The notes beneath the pieces are model-generated. The model did no database searches. It was not told the origin of the DNA and was given only the letters and a program-made list of their open reading frames with translations. This document shows positions 17,493 through 26,423 of a stretch of DNA of 64,000 nucleotides, piece by piece. The position numbers and the translations under genes were made by a program. The stretch comes from Flavobacteriaceae bacterium PS02336 (GTDB lineage: Bacteria; Bacteroidota; Bacteroidia; Flavobacteriales; Flavobacteriaceae). The stretch is from positions 388,927 through 452,926 of the forward strand of contig JASCOF010000004.1 of the NCBI GenBank assembly GCA_029960065.1, written 5' to 3'. Position 1 is the first letter of the stretch; each line of letters begins with the position of its first letter.

Positions 17493-19151
17493 TTAGAACG
17501 AAACATTCAAACCAAAATTCAATCCCCATTGAAACTGGTTGAAAGACTGGCTGTTGAGCGGATTGATATAGTAATTCATAGCAGGTTCTACAAATACATT
17601 GGTTTTTTTGTAAACACGATATTGAACCGTACTGCTTAAAGTAGAACCATAAACATAATCATTTGCGCTTACATTTTGTCCAATCGAATTTCCGTCCAAA
17701 GCCACATTATTCGAAATCAATTTCCCAACAAACCCTCCAGTATTCAAATTAATACTGGCTTTATTTTTATTAAAAACAGAATACGAAACCTCAAGAGGCA
17801 TTTCGATATATCTTAGATTTTGATCTAATTTTCCTGTTTGTATACTGTTATCATTTTTTAGAGCTTCTTTTGTACTGTTCGAAACAAAAAGATAATCTGG
17901 ATTATTGCTTACTACCGCAGAAGAAGCAGTATTTGACAGACTAACACCAGGAATAAACAGCGCATTGTTTTTTGCACTTACATAAGAAACATTTGCAACA
18001 CTCTGTCCCAATTCATTAATTTTTAAACCAGAACCTACGGCCCATTTTTTATTAATGCTGTATTTGGTTCTAACGCCATAAGAATTAGATTGTTTAGAGT
18101 CAACTGCATTTCCAAAAGTCTTTTCGTTTTTAGTATTTTCAGAACTTGCGACACCTGCAAAAACGGCTACCGCCCATCTTTCGTTTTTATTGATCAGCTT
18201 GTCTTTTTTCTCTTTTTCTTCTTTTTTAGCTTCGGCAGTTAAAATTCCTTTTTCCAGATTTTGAAGTTCTGCAAGCTGTGCAGAATCAATTTTGGTTAAA
18301 GTATTATTGTTAATTTTCGAATTTTCCTTTGCATTGGTATTACTCTTATATGCTAATTCTGTTGAAGTATTTTCATTAGACGCTTTAACCGAATTTTGTT
18401 TAAATACTGAATTGTTTGATGCAGCACTTTGTTTCGAAAAAGCTAAATTAGTATTGTTTTTGGAACCCGATAAATCTTCAAAAATCGAATTAGAAAGCTG
18501 TTTTTTAGCATTAGAATTAAATTTACTTTCTTTTCCAAAAGCAATTCTTTCTTCAGAAATACCTTTTTTAGCAGTTTGTTTTGTATGCTCTAAAATAGAT
18601 TTTTTTGAAGATCCTTTTGTAGACTTGTCTTCTGATTTATTGTAATTCTGAATTGCAAGAGATTGATTAGGAGTATTTGCATTACTTGGCATTTGCATGT
18701 TAGATTCAGAATCCTTTTTATTGGTTTTATTTTTTGAATTTGAATGCGCCACAGCTGTTTCCTGCTCCTGAATTCCTCTAGAGTCAGAATTGTTAAATTG
18801 TTTTTCTGATGGTAAAATATTCTTTACTGAATCTTTTGTTGCAGATGTATTTTTGTTTTGTTCTGTATTTCTATTTTTAGAAGCATCGTTCGCATTTTCG
18901 TCAAGAACGATTTTATTAGTATCAAATCCGTTACGGTCAAAGTTTTTATTTTCTGGAGAAGTAAAATGTAAAATTGAAGGCAGAAGCAATCCTAACAATA
19001 AGCATGCAGCAGCCGACCACCAAAGAATAGCTCTCTTCTTCTTTTTAGGTTTGTCTAATTTTTCTTCAATTTGCGCCCACAGTTCTGGAGGCGGAACACT
19101 CGAAAAGTCTTCCATTGATGAAAAAATATCTTCTATTTTATGCTTCTTCAT
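17493..19151 (-). CDS. Trans-envelope protein: anti-sigma-like N-terminus, one membrane helix, long linker, outer-membrane beta-barrel
   Basis: 552 residues. About 1-40 are cytosolic (MKKHKIEDIFSSMEDFSSVP, then PPPELWAQIEEKL), as in membrane anti-sigma factors. About 43-65 is a transmembrane helix (LWWSAAACLLLGLLLPSILH). About 66-320 is a very Asn/Ser/Lys-rich linker without order. About 325-552 looks like an outer-membrane beta-barrel (WAVAVFAGVASS, KWAVGSGLKIN, VFVEPAMNYYINPL) ending in SF. The start codon overlaps the sigma-factor stop by 4 bases (ATGA), so translation is coupled. A barrel in the outer membrane tied to an inner-membrane anti-sigma would be unusual; the barrel could also fold in the periplasm. 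Confidence 0.75.
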   Translation of the reverse strand: MKKHKIEDIFSSMEDFSSVPPPELWAQIEEKLDKPKKKKRAILWWSAAACLLLGLLLPSILHFTSPENKNFDRNGFDTNKIVLDENANDASKNRNTEQNKNTSATKDSVKNILPSEKQFNNSDSRGIQEQETAVAHSNSKNKTNKKDSESNMQMPSNANTPNQSLAIQNYNKSEDKSTKGSSKKSILEHTKQTAKKGISEERIAFGKESKFNSNAKKQLSNSIFEDLSGSKNNTNLAFSKQSAASNNSVFKQNSVKASNENTSTELAYKSNTNAKENSKINNNTLTKIDSAQLAELQNLEKGILTAEAKKEEKEKKDKLINKNERWAVAVFAGVASSENTKNEKTFGNAVDSKQSNSYGVRTKYSINKKWAVGSGLKINELGQSVANVSYVSAKNNALFIPGVSLSNTASSAVVSNNPDYLFVSNSTKEALKNDNSIQTGKLDQNLRYIEMPLEVSYSVFNKNKASINLNTGGFVGKLISNNVALDGNSIGQNVSANDYVYGSTLSSTVQYRVYKKTNVFVEPAMNYYINPLNSQSFNQFQWGLNFGLNVSF

Positions 19152-19711
19152 GCTGTCTTAAAATTTTTTATGCTCAAAATTCGCTTCTGTAAAATATGTT
19201 TGGCGCGATTTAAATTTGATTTTGATGTTCCTTCGGAGATTTTTAATAGTTCGGCAATTTCTTTGTGCTTCATTTTTTCAAAAACATATAAATTAAAAAC
19301 CGTTCTATATTGATCTGGTAAATCCCGAATATATTCTAAAAGTTTTTCCTGTTCCATCGGAATCACTTCTAATTCCTCTTCTTCAATAAAATCTGTATCA
19401 GGATCAAAAACATCTAAAAAGAAACTCTCTTTTTTCTTTTTGTTCAAAGTTTCGATGAGTTTATTGATGAATATCCGCTTGAGCCATCCTTCAAAACTCC
19501 CTTCAAATTTATATTGGCTTATTTTCTGAAATACGATTACAAAAGCCTCTTGAAAAACATCTTTGGCATCATCTTCATTTTTCATATACTTTAAACAGAT
19601 ACCATACAAAACAGGAGAGAACAACTGATAAATTTTCAGTTGTCCCTCTCTGTCATTTTTCATGCACAGTTTAATGTATTTTTCTAACTCGTCTTTCAAG
19701 AAATGGTTCAA
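19148..19711 (-). CDS. RNA polymerase ECF sigma factor
   Basis: This 187-residue sigma-70-family protein has region 2 at about 20-90 (YLKYMKNEDDAKDVFQEAFV order, FEGWLKRIFINKLIE) and region 4 at about 125-180 (LPDQYRTVFNLYVFEKMKH, KEIAELLKISEGTSKSNL). An acidic linker (DTDFIEEEELEVI) lies between. Its stop overlaps the start of the putative membrane anti-sigma gene, the usual arrangement for a sigma/anti-sigma pair. Target promoters are unknown; autoregulation is plausible. Confidence 0.93.
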   Translation of the reverse strand: MNHFLKDELEKYIKLCMKNDREGQLKIYQLFSPVLYGICLKYMKNEDDAKDVFQEAFVIVFQKISQYKFEGSFEGWLKRIFINKLIETLNKKKKESFFLDVFDPDTDFIEEEELEVIPMEQEKLLEYIRDLPDQYRTVFNLYVFEKMKHKEIAELLKISEGTSKSNLNRAKHILQKRILSIKNFKTA

Positions 19712-19750
19712 ATTTGATTTTGCAAAAATAGTTCTAAATAGCTTACAAAA

Positions 19751-20149
19751 CTATCTTTTAAATATGGTTTTAGAGCCATCTTGATTGTTACTTACAATCG
19801 TTAGGTTTTGATTATCAAGTTTTTCGATCACGTATGTCTTACCTTCAAAGGTTACTAAGTCATGTTCTGTGTTATCAGAATATCCTAGTCCTTTTTCTAC
19901 CTGATAAGCGCTGTTTCTAATTTCTATGTTGTTTTTATAAGTAATCACTCTTCCGGTAGAAGTAAAGATCACTTTCTTAGTAAAACCTATAGTTTTTGGT
20001 GTAGCGAGATAAGGATTGTTAGATCCGCCCACAGATTTTTCCCAAGTCCATGTATTTACAATAGAGCCTGAATATACTTTAGAAGCATCTGCTGAGTAAA
20101 AACTGGCAAAAAGAAAAAAGGCCGTAAAAGATACAAAAAGGTGTTTCAT
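19751..20149 (-). CDS. Small secreted protein of unknown function
   Basis: This 132-residue protein has a signal peptide (MKHLFVSFTAFFLFASFYS). A small beta-rich domain follows, with VNTWTWEKSVGG, FTSTGRVITYKNN and LDNQNLTIVSNNQDG, reminiscent of the lipocalin-like META/DUF families that test expression of W-x-W segments. No firm family assignment is possible. It is 7 bases downstream of the PrcB-like lipoprotein gene and 39 upstream of the sigma gene, so the three may share a transcript. Confidence 0.7.
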   Translation of the reverse strand: MKHLFVSFTAFFLFASFYSADASKVYSGSIVNTWTWEKSVGGSNNPYLATPKTIGFTKKVIFTSTGRVITYKNNIEIRNSAYQVEKGLGYSDNTEHDLVTFEGKTYVIEKLDNQNLTIVSNNQDGSKTIFKR

Positions 20150-20156
20150 AATCGAA

Positions 20157-21035
20157 TTATTTTAAGCTTGTAATTTTGTCTTGAATAACTTTCTTAAAGG
20201 CTTTTATTGCAGCACTTTGATCTGCAGTATCGTTGTTGTCAATGTAAACTTTAGTAGTAGAAGCTCCTTGACGTAATTCAAAATAAACCCCGCCTTGATC
20301 TGCGCTATCTGGTGTGCCGTAAGTTTTAGTTTGTCCTTTTAAAGCTAAAATTTCATTAGGCACATCTTTTAAAAGCAGACTGTATTCTCCTCTTTTAATT
20401 GTTGGTGTGTATTGGTATTGTCCAAATTCATATTGTCCGCCAGCAACGTTTAAGAATTTTAAAGTGTTGTAATCATTGATTTGGTAGAATTTCTGACAAT
20501 CTGAACCTGTGCACTGATTGCGGAAACTTCCGATAATTATGTTGTCTGGATTTTCAATCGTTTTGTTGAATAGAAAACCTTTGCTTGTTTTAGGAATTAA
20601 GATAAAATCAGTTGGATTAGTTGGAGTCTGGCTTACAGTTTCACCAGCTGCTGGAGTTTTCTCGTAATAATTAACTACGATCTGACAGCCATTTTGTACA
20701 ATAGAAGTGATTTTAATAGCGTAACCGGTAGTAGATTTAGTACCTGCAAAAATTCCAACTAAATATTGTTTTGTAAAATCGATATTAGGATCACTAGGAA
20801 CTGGGCAGCTGCTAGCAGTTTTTGTGAATAATTCATTCATTTTTTCCTGACTTGCAATTACAGCTACCGCTGGACTTGGTGGTGGCGTTTTGATCGTATA
20901 ATTACACAAAAATGGAAATCCAGTAAATTCTACATTTGTATTAGGGCCGCATTCTACACTTGTATTCGTTCCATTATCAAGAGAGCAGGCACTAATTCCA
21001 AAAGCTATAAATAAGCTCAACATTAATTTTTTCAT
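20157..21035 (-). CDS. Lipoprotein with PrcB C-terminal-like domain
   Basis: This 292-residue protein has lipobox FGISAC (Cys 17). Residues about 90-155 (KSTTGYAIKITSIVQNG, VNYYEKTPAAGETVSQTPTN) match the PrcB C-terminal domain, named after the Treponema dentilisin protease complex, where it assists protease assembly. The remaining C-terminal part (about 200-292, YSLLLKDVPNEILALKGQTK and VYFELRQGASTTKVYID) is not recognised. First in a run of minus-strand genes leading into the sigma/anti-sigma pair, so it may be an envelope sensor or a target. Confidence 0.75.
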   Translation of the reverse strand: MKKLMLSLFIAFGISACSLDNGTNTSVECGPNTNVEFTGFPFLCNYTIKTPPPSPAVAVIASQEKMNELFTKTASSCPVPSDPNIDFTKQYLVGIFAGTKSTTGYAIKITSIVQNGCQIVVNYYEKTPAAGETVSQTPTNPTDFILIPKTSKGFLFNKTIENPDNIIIGSFRNQCTGSDCQKFYQINDYNTLKFLNVAGGQYEFGQYQYTPTIKRGEYSLLLKDVPNEILALKGQTKTYGTPDSADQGGVYFELRQGASTTKVYIDNNDTADQSAAIKAFKKVIQDKITSLK

Positions 21036-21233
21036 AATTTATTTTAATAGGTTTATATCTTGTAGATAGCGCTTTTAAAAAAAGGTTGCGTTATGTGCGG
21101 CAATTTTTTTTATTTTTTTTATTTTGAGTAAAATGTTGGTTTAGTTTGGATTGATTATGAATTCGTGAAATTTCTTTTTTTAAAACTAAGTACTACGTAT
21201 TATTGCGTACTTTTACGTAAAATAAACTTAGTT

Positions 21234-22619
21234 ATGTTTGATTATCTACCATTTTTATTGGGTTTTGTCGTTGCTCTTCTTTTAGGTATTTATCTAGGTA
21301 TGTACTTTGGGAAACTGTTGTATTTGGCTAAATTTCAGTATCAAAAAGTGAGTTTGGAAGAAAAGCTAAATTCAAGTATTGATCAGCTTCAATTACAAAA
21401 GGAACAGTTTGAAGATGAAAAAAATAATTTTCAGAAACAATTGCAATCGCATATTTCAGAAAAAGAAAATATTCGGACAGAGAAAGACAGTTTAGCGATT
21501 CAGCTTTCTAAAAAAGAAGTTGATTTTGAGAATTTATGGGAGCGTCATAAAGAACAAAAAAGTGAAATCAACGAACTTCAAGAAAAATTCACCAAAGAGT
21601 TTGAAAATTTAGCCAATAAAATTCTGGAAGAAAAATCGGCAAAGTTTACGGAACAAAATAGCGAGAATATGAAAAATATTCTCTTGCCGCTTCAGGATAA
21701 AATTCACATTTTCGAACAAAAAGTAGATCAGACCCACAAAGAAAGTATCGATTACCACGCGGCACTCCGCCAGCAGATTTTAGGATTAAGCGAAATGAAT
21801 GCCCAGATGAGCAAAGAAACCTTAAACTTAACTAAAGCCTTAAAAGGAGATAGTAAAATGCAGGGAAACTGGGGCGAATTGGTTTTGGAACGAGTTCTGG
21901 AGAAATCAGGCTTAGAGAAAGGAAGAGAATACGAAGTACAGCAAAGTTTTATGAATAGCGAAGGAAATCGAGTTCTTCCAGATGTTGTCATTAATCTTCC
22001 GGATGGAAAGAAAATGATTGTCGATTCTAAAGTTTCGCTTGCAGCTTATGAGAGATGGATTAACGAAGAATCGGAACTTTTGAAAATCGAATTTTTAAGA
22101 GAACATGTAAACGCTATCAAAAGACATGTTGAACAGCTTGGCAATAAAAATTACCATGATTTGTATCAAATGGAAAGTCCAGATTTTGTGCTGCTGTTTA
22201 TTCCAATGGAACCCGCTTTTGCAATTGCTTTAAACGAAGATCCAGCTTTATATACAAAAGCTTTCGATAGAAATATTGTTATTGTAACGCCAAGTACGCT
22301 TTTGGCAACTTTAAGGACAATCGATAGTATGTGGACTAACCAAAAACAGCAGGAAAATGCTTTTGAAATCGCAAGACAAGCTGGAGCATTATACGATAAA
22401 TTTGAAGGATTTGTCTCTGATTTAGTCCGTATTGGAAATAAAATTAAAGACACCAAAACAGAATATGAAAGTGCGATGAATAAATTGGTCGAAGGGAAAG
22501 GAAACCTGATTACAAGTGTGGAAAAACTCAAAAAAATGGGTGCTAAAGCAAAGAAATCCCTCCCAGAGAATATTATTTCAAGAGCTTTAAATTCTGATGA
22601 AAATGAATTATTGAATTAG
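21234..22619 (+). CDS. rmuC: DNA recombination protein RmuC
   Basis: 461 residues from the ATG at 21234; the frame is open upstream but the chosen start puts the single membrane helix (FLLGFVVALLLGIYLGMYFG) at the N-terminus as in the family. A long coiled coil (about 40-150) precedes the RmuC nuclease-like domain with KGDSKMQGNWGELVLERVLE, LPDVVINLPDGKKMIVDSKV and VTPSTLLATLRTIDSMW. RmuC limits inversion at short inverted repeats in E. coli, of interest in a genome this rich in inverted repeats. Well conserved. Confidence 0.94.
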   Translation: MFDYLPFLLGFVVALLLGIYLGMYFGKLLYLAKFQYQKVSLEEKLNSSIDQLQLQKEQFEDEKNNFQKQLQSHISEKENIRTEKDSLAIQLSKKEVDFENLWERHKEQKSEINELQEKFTKEFENLANKILEEKSAKFTEQNSENMKNILLPLQDKIHIFEQKVDQTHKESIDYHAALRQQILGLSEMNAQMSKETLNLTKALKGDSKMQGNWGELVLERVLEKSGLEKGREYEVQQSFMNSEGNRVLPDVVINLPDGKKMIVDSKVSLAAYERWINEESELLKIEFLREHVNAIKRHVEQLGNKNYHDLYQMESPDFVLLFIPMEPAFAIALNEDPALYTKAFDRNIVIVTPSTLLATLRTIDSMWTNQKQQENAFEIARQAGALYDKFEGFVSDLVRIGNKIKDTKTEYESAMNKLVEGKGNLITSVEKLKKMGAKAKKSLPENIISRALNSDENELLN

Positions 22620-22867
22620 GAAAGAGAGATAAAAAAAGAGAAAAGACAAAAGAAGAAAGACGACATATATAAAGAGAGAAATATAAAAGAGAATAGAAAC
22701 GGCTTTTAAAATTAAAAAATGACTTTTCATATATATTAATAAATCCTTACAGCTATTAAGACTATGTGAGAAACTAGTTTCTTTCTTTTACTCTATTCAA
22801 GAAAAAATGAAAATTATGTTTCTATTCGTTAAAAAAAATAACCAAAAACATTCCAAAAACAAAAAGC

Positions 22868-23416
22868 ATGACTACAGATTTTAAACCAGTTTCTTCATCA
22901 AAAGTTAGTATATCAGAACTAATGCTTCCGTCGCATACCAATTTTAGCGGTAAAATTCATGGAGGATATATTCTGCAGCTGTTAGATCAGATTGCATTTG
23001 CTTCTGCGTCAAAATTCAGCGGTAATTATTGTGTAACAGCATCTGTTGATACGGTAAACTTTTTAAAGCCAATTGAAGTTGGTGAATTAGTAACCATGAA
23101 AGCTTCTGTAAATTATGTGGGAAGAAGTTCGATGATTATTGGAATCCGCGTTGAAGCAGAAAATATTCAGACAGGAGCAATCAAACATTGTAATTCTTCT
23201 TATTTTACAATGGTTGCCAAAGATAAAGAAGGAAAAAGTGTTCAGGTTCCAGGTCTTATTTTATCCAATCTGGAAGAAGTTCGCCGTTTTAGAAAAGCCA
23301 TTAAACATATTGAAGTTCGTAAAGAAGTAGAAGAACATGAAAAACTGGCCAATATAAATTCGATTGAAGATTTAGCTAGTTTAGAAAAATACAATGTCCT
23401 TCTAGAAATCAGCTAA
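22868..23416 (+). CDS. Acyl-CoA thioesterase, hot-dog fold
   Basis: This 182-residue protein has the hot-dog signature HTNFSGKIHGGYILQLLDQI (about 20-39), then CVTASVDTVNFLKPIEVGEL and VGRSSMIIGIRVEAEN, as in YciA/cytosolic ACOT enzymes that hydrolyse acyl-CoA. The C-terminal about 50 residues are charged (IKHIEVRKEVEEHEK), an extension not found in the shortest members. A VOC protein gene follows 41 bases downstream. Confidence 0.87.
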   Translation: MTTDFKPVSSSKVSISELMLPSHTNFSGKIHGGYILQLLDQIAFASASKFSGNYCVTASVDTVNFLKPIEVGELVTMKASVNYVGRSSMIIGIRVEAENIQTGAIKHCNSSYFTMVAKDKEGKSVQVPGLILSNLEEVRRFRKAIKHIEVRKEVEEHEKLANINSIEDLASLEKYNVLLEIS

Positions 23417-23457
23417 AATTTCTTATATTTATTTCAAACAGATTAAATAAACAAATC

Positions 23458-23853
23458 ATGATAAAGTTCGGATACACGATATTATATGTAGAAAACGTAG
23501 AAGAAACAATTGCGTTTTACGAGAATGCATTTGGGTTTACCAGAAAATTTGTTTCACCAGATAATGATTATGGTGAATTGATTACTGGAGAAACAACACT
23601 TTCATTTGCTTCAAAAAAATTAGCTTCCCATAATCTAAAAGAAGGCTTTATAGAAAGCAGTTTAGAAGATAAACCTTTTGCAATAGAGATCGGATTTATT
23701 ACAGACAATGTTCCTGAGACATTGCAAAAAGCGACTTCGTTTGGCGCAGTAATAGTTTCTGAACCGGTTGAAAAACCTTGGGGACAAATTGTAGCTTATG
23801 TTAGAGACCTTAATGGCTTTTTGATTGAGATTTGCACAGAGGTAAAATCTTAA
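23458..23853 (+). CDS. VOC-family (glyoxalase/bleomycin-resistance fold) protein
   Basis: This 131-residue protein has paired beta-alpha-beta modules: KFGYTILYVENVEETIAFYE at the N-terminus, and a C-terminal half with EPVEKPWGQIVAYVRDLNGF and FLIEICTEV. Candidate metal ligands of the family (Glu in the final strand, GQ) are present. It could be a lactoylglutathione-lyase-like enzyme or a resistance protein; the substrate is not visible. A good terminator follows. Confidence 0.85.
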   Translation: MIKFGYTILYVENVEETIAFYENAFGFTRKFVSPDNDYGELITGETTLSFASKKLASHNLKEGFIESSLEDKPFAIEIGFITDNVPETLQKATSFGAVIVSEPVEKPWGQIVAYVRDLNGFLIEICTEVKS

Positions 23854-23873
23854 ATTAGGAAAAATACAACTTC

Positions 23874-23926
23874 AAGAATTTGGGTTTCGATTTAAAGATA
23901 TATCGAAACTCAAATTCTTTTTTTAT
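23874..23926 (+). terminator. Intrinsic terminator after the VOC gene
   Basis: AAGAATTTGGGTTTCGAT pairs with ATCGAAACTCAAATTCTT around a short AT loop, followed by seven T. Both arms together span about 45 bases. Confidence 0.85.
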
Positions 23927-24181
23927 TTACTAATAATTAAGGAAATCAAAGAATTAAAAATAGATTTTGATCTCCTAAATTAGGCCAAAAATTCACAAAT
24001 ATTTAGGAAAAAACGAAAACTGCGTTCAGGAAAAAATCGTAACTTTAAGTATAACATTTAACGAACTGATTATTCACGGAATACTGCCGTTCGATTTTTC
24101 CAGATTATTCGGAATCTAATTTTTTTACCTTCTGTTAACCAAGACAAATTGAATGACATAATTGTTTAAATGCAGACGATT

Positions 24182-24751
24182 ATGAAAACAACTACCTTAT
24201 TATTTTTACTTTTAACTGCTTTTTCTGTATTTGCTCAAGACAGATTCTTTACCAATACCGGTACTGTAAATTTTGAAGCATCCGTACCTTTGTTTGAAGA
24301 AATAAAAGCAGTAAACAGACAGGTTGTAATTCTTTTGGAACCTAAAACAAGTACTTTTATTTGTACTGTAATGATCAAAGATTTTCGGTTTAAGTTTGAT
24401 TTAATGCAGGAACATTTTAACGAAAATTATTTAGAAAGCAGCCGTTACCCAAAAGCGGTTTTTAAAGGCAAGATTGAGAAGTTCGATCTTAAAGATATTA
24501 ATGAAATCGAGAAAGTGTATCAGATCAAAGGAAAACTGAATATGAAAGGAAAATCAAAAGAGATTGTAGTGAATGCTTTAATTAAAAGAGTTCCAGAGGG
24601 AATTCAGGTAATTTCAGATTTTCCTATAACAGTTTCCGATTTCAATATTAAAATCCCAAGTAAAATAGCTTCTAAAATTTCGCAGACGGCCAATACAGAA
24701 TTAACAGGAATTATTCATGATGAAGAAGGAATGTATGCTACTTTAAAATAA
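24182..24751 (+). CDS. YceI-family periplasmic protein
   Basis: 189 residues from the ATG at 24182 (an ATG four codons upstream is possible). A signal peptide ends at SVFAQ. The body is a lipocalin-like YceI fold: NTGTVNFEASVPLFEEIKAV, LMQEHFNENYLESSRYPKAV, KGKLNMKGKSKEIVVNALIK. The family binds isoprenoid-like or amphiphilic molecules; the role here is unknown. It ends two bases before the convergent epimerase gene. Confidence 0.87.
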   Translation: MKTTTLLFLLLTAFSVFAQDRFFTNTGTVNFEASVPLFEEIKAVNRQVVILLEPKTSTFICTVMIKDFRFKFDLMQEHFNENYLESSRYPKAVFKGKIEKFDLKDINEIEKVYQIKGKLNMKGKSKEIVVNALIKRVPEGIQVISDFPITVSDFNIKIPSKIASKISQTANTELTGIIHDEEGMYATLK

Positions 24752-24753
24752 GC

Positions 24754-25665
24754 TTATTTTAAACAGTTTATCAATGTTTTTTCTAAATCTGTAAATTGAA
24801 ATTCAAAGCCTGTTTTTTGGATTTTTTCAGAAGAAACTCTTTGTCCGGTTAAAACAGCTTCACTCATTTCTCCTAATATTACTTTTAATAGAAAAGGCGG
24901 AATTTTTGGAAGCCAGATACTGTAGTCAAACAATTTAGCAAATGTTTTTGAAAATCTAGAATTAGTAGTGTTATCTGTAATGCAGGCGTTATAAGGTCCT
25001 TCTAGCTTCTCATCTTCGATAGCTTTTAAATAAATACGGCATAAATCATCGATATGAATCCATGGAAGATATTGTTTTCCTGTGCCTAAAACTGCTCCAA
25101 AACCAGATTTAAAAGACGGAATTAATTTTTTTAGAAAACCTTCATCTTTCCCAAAGACAATTCCGGTTCTTATTTTGACAGTTCGAATACCTAAAGCGCC
25201 AATTTTATCTGCGGCGCTTTCCCATTTTTGGCAGGTTGATCCCAAAAAATCGGCTGCGGGAGGCGTATTTTCTGTACAGATTTTATGGCTGGTAATGGCA
25301 CCGTAAATGCCAACGCCTGAGGCAGAAATGAAAGCGTCCAGTTTTTTATTGTGTTTTTCTAAAACAGAAAGAATTAAATCTATTGGCTTAACACGGCTTT
25401 CGAGAATAGCTCTTTTTCTTTTTTCTGTCCATCTTTTTTCTACAATTCCTTCGCCGGCAAGATGGATAATATAATCGGCATTTAGAACTGCAGTCTCGTC
25501 AATATAATTTTTATTTAAATTCCATTGATAATAAGTAATGGCAGATGAATTTTCTTTTGCCGAACGACTCAAAATTGATACAGTAAAACCAGCTTCGAGA
25601 AGAACATCTGTTAAGTGTTTTCCAATAAAACCGCTTCCGCCTGTTAAGAGAACATTTTGAGCCAT
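24754..25665 (-). CDS. TIGR01777-family NAD(P)-dependent epimerase/SDR-extended protein
   Basis: This 303-residue protein has an N-terminal Rossmann motif LLTGGSGFIGKHL, the family block YYQWNLNKNYIDETAVLNAD and HLAGEGIVEKRWTEKRK, and the C-terminal DUF1731-like segment EMSEAVLTGQRVSSEKIQKT. It is related to E. coli YfcH. It is divergent from the TetR gene, with paired inverted repeats between them. Homologues are often found in LitR/CarH light-regulated clusters (established for several Proteobacteria); that association is only suggested here by context. Confidence 0.9.
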   Translation of the reverse strand: MAQNVLLTGGSGFIGKHLTDVLLEAGFTVSILSRSAKENSSAITYYQWNLNKNYIDETAVLNADYIIHLAGEGIVEKRWTEKRKRAILESRVKPIDLILSVLEKHNKKLDAFISASGVGIYGAITSHKICTENTPPAADFLGSTCQKWESAADKIGALGIRTVKIRTGIVFGKDEGFLKKLIPSFKSGFGAVLGTGKQYLPWIHIDDLCRIYLKAIEDEKLEGPYNACITDNTTNSRFSKTFAKLFDYSIWLPKIPPFLLKVILGEMSEAVLTGQRVSSEKIQKTGFEFQFTDLEKTLINCLK

Positions 25666-25695
25666 AATAGTTTATAATATATTTAACAGTGTAAC

Positions 25696-25739
25696 TTGTT
25701 TAAGGATTAGTAAAGGTACTTAAACAATGTTTACCTTTA
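25696..25739. promoter_or_regulatory. Candidate operators between epimerase and tetR genes
   Basis: Two overlapping inverted repeats lie in the 98-base divergent intergenic. TTGTTTAAG (25696-25704) pairs with CTTAAACAA (25719-25727), and TAAAGGTA (25711-25718) pairs with TACCTTTA (25732-25739). Arms are perfect. TetR proteins typically bind such sites next to their own genes. Confidence 0.5.
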
Positions 25740-25763
25740 TGGCAAATTCTAAATTTTAATAAA

Positions 25764-26423
25764 ATGGCGACTAAAAAAAAGGTTATTACCAAAGATGACA
25801 TCGTTTCAATATACATGGAAGAAGTTTTAGAAAAAGGCCAAAAGCCAAAATCAGTTTATCATTTTACCAAAGAAAATGATTTTACTGAAGCTGAGTTTTA
25901 TTCCTTTTTTGGAACGTTAGAAGGTTTAGAAAAAGAAATATTCCGACTGTTTTTTGAAAATACAGTAAATCTTCTTCATAAAAACGAAGAGTATCAGCAA
26001 TATGATATGAAGAATAAAATGCTGAGTTTCTATTTTACTTTTTTCGAAGTTTTAACAGCAAACAGAAGTTATGTTTTGCAGACACTTAAAGTTGATAGAA
26101 ATCCGCTTAAAAATTTAGTACAGCTGACAACTTTGAGAGAAAGCTTTAAAAATTATGTTTCAGAAATCCTAACTGATGATTACAGATTGGAACAAGAGCG
26201 ATTTCAGAAGTTTCAGGAAAAAACCATTCAGGAATCGGCTTGGCTTCAATTGATGCTGACGATCAAATTCTGGATGGAAGACGAATCTGCTGGATTTGAG
26301 AAAACAGATATTTTTATCGAAAAATCGGTTAATGCTTCATTTGAATTGATGAATGTGGCGCCAATGAATCATTTAATAGATTTTGGAAAATTTCTATTTA
26401 AAGAAAAAATACACAGCAGATAA
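25764..26423 (+). CDS. TetR-family transcriptional regulator
   Basis: This 219-residue protein has an N-terminal helix-turn-helix at about 9-55 (TKDDIVSIYMEEVLEKG, KPKSVYHFTKENDFTEAEFY), more diverged than usual. An all-helical C-terminal domain of the type paired with ABC1 kinases follows (LQTLKVDRNPLKNLVQLTTL). It overlaps the downstream AarF kinase gene by one base (TAATG), so the two are translationally coupled. Inverted repeats directly upstream are candidate self-operators. The ligand is unknown. Confidence 0.85.
   Translation: MATKKKVITKDDIVSIYMEEVLEKGQKPKSVYHFTKENDFTEAEFYSFFGTLEGLEKEIFRLFFENTVNLLHKNEEYQQYDMKNKMLSFYFTFFEVLTANRSYVLQTLKVDRNPLKNLVQLTTLRESFKNYVSEILTDDYRLEQERFQKFQEKTIQESAWLQLMLTIKFWMEDESAGFEKTDIFIEKSVNASFELMNVAPMNHLIDFGKFLFKEKIHSR

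Noticed and set aside
18292..19161. Plus-strand open frames opposite the sigma/anti-sigma region
   Set aside because: They arise from the Asn/Ser/Lys-rich linker read backwards and have no coding signs of their own.
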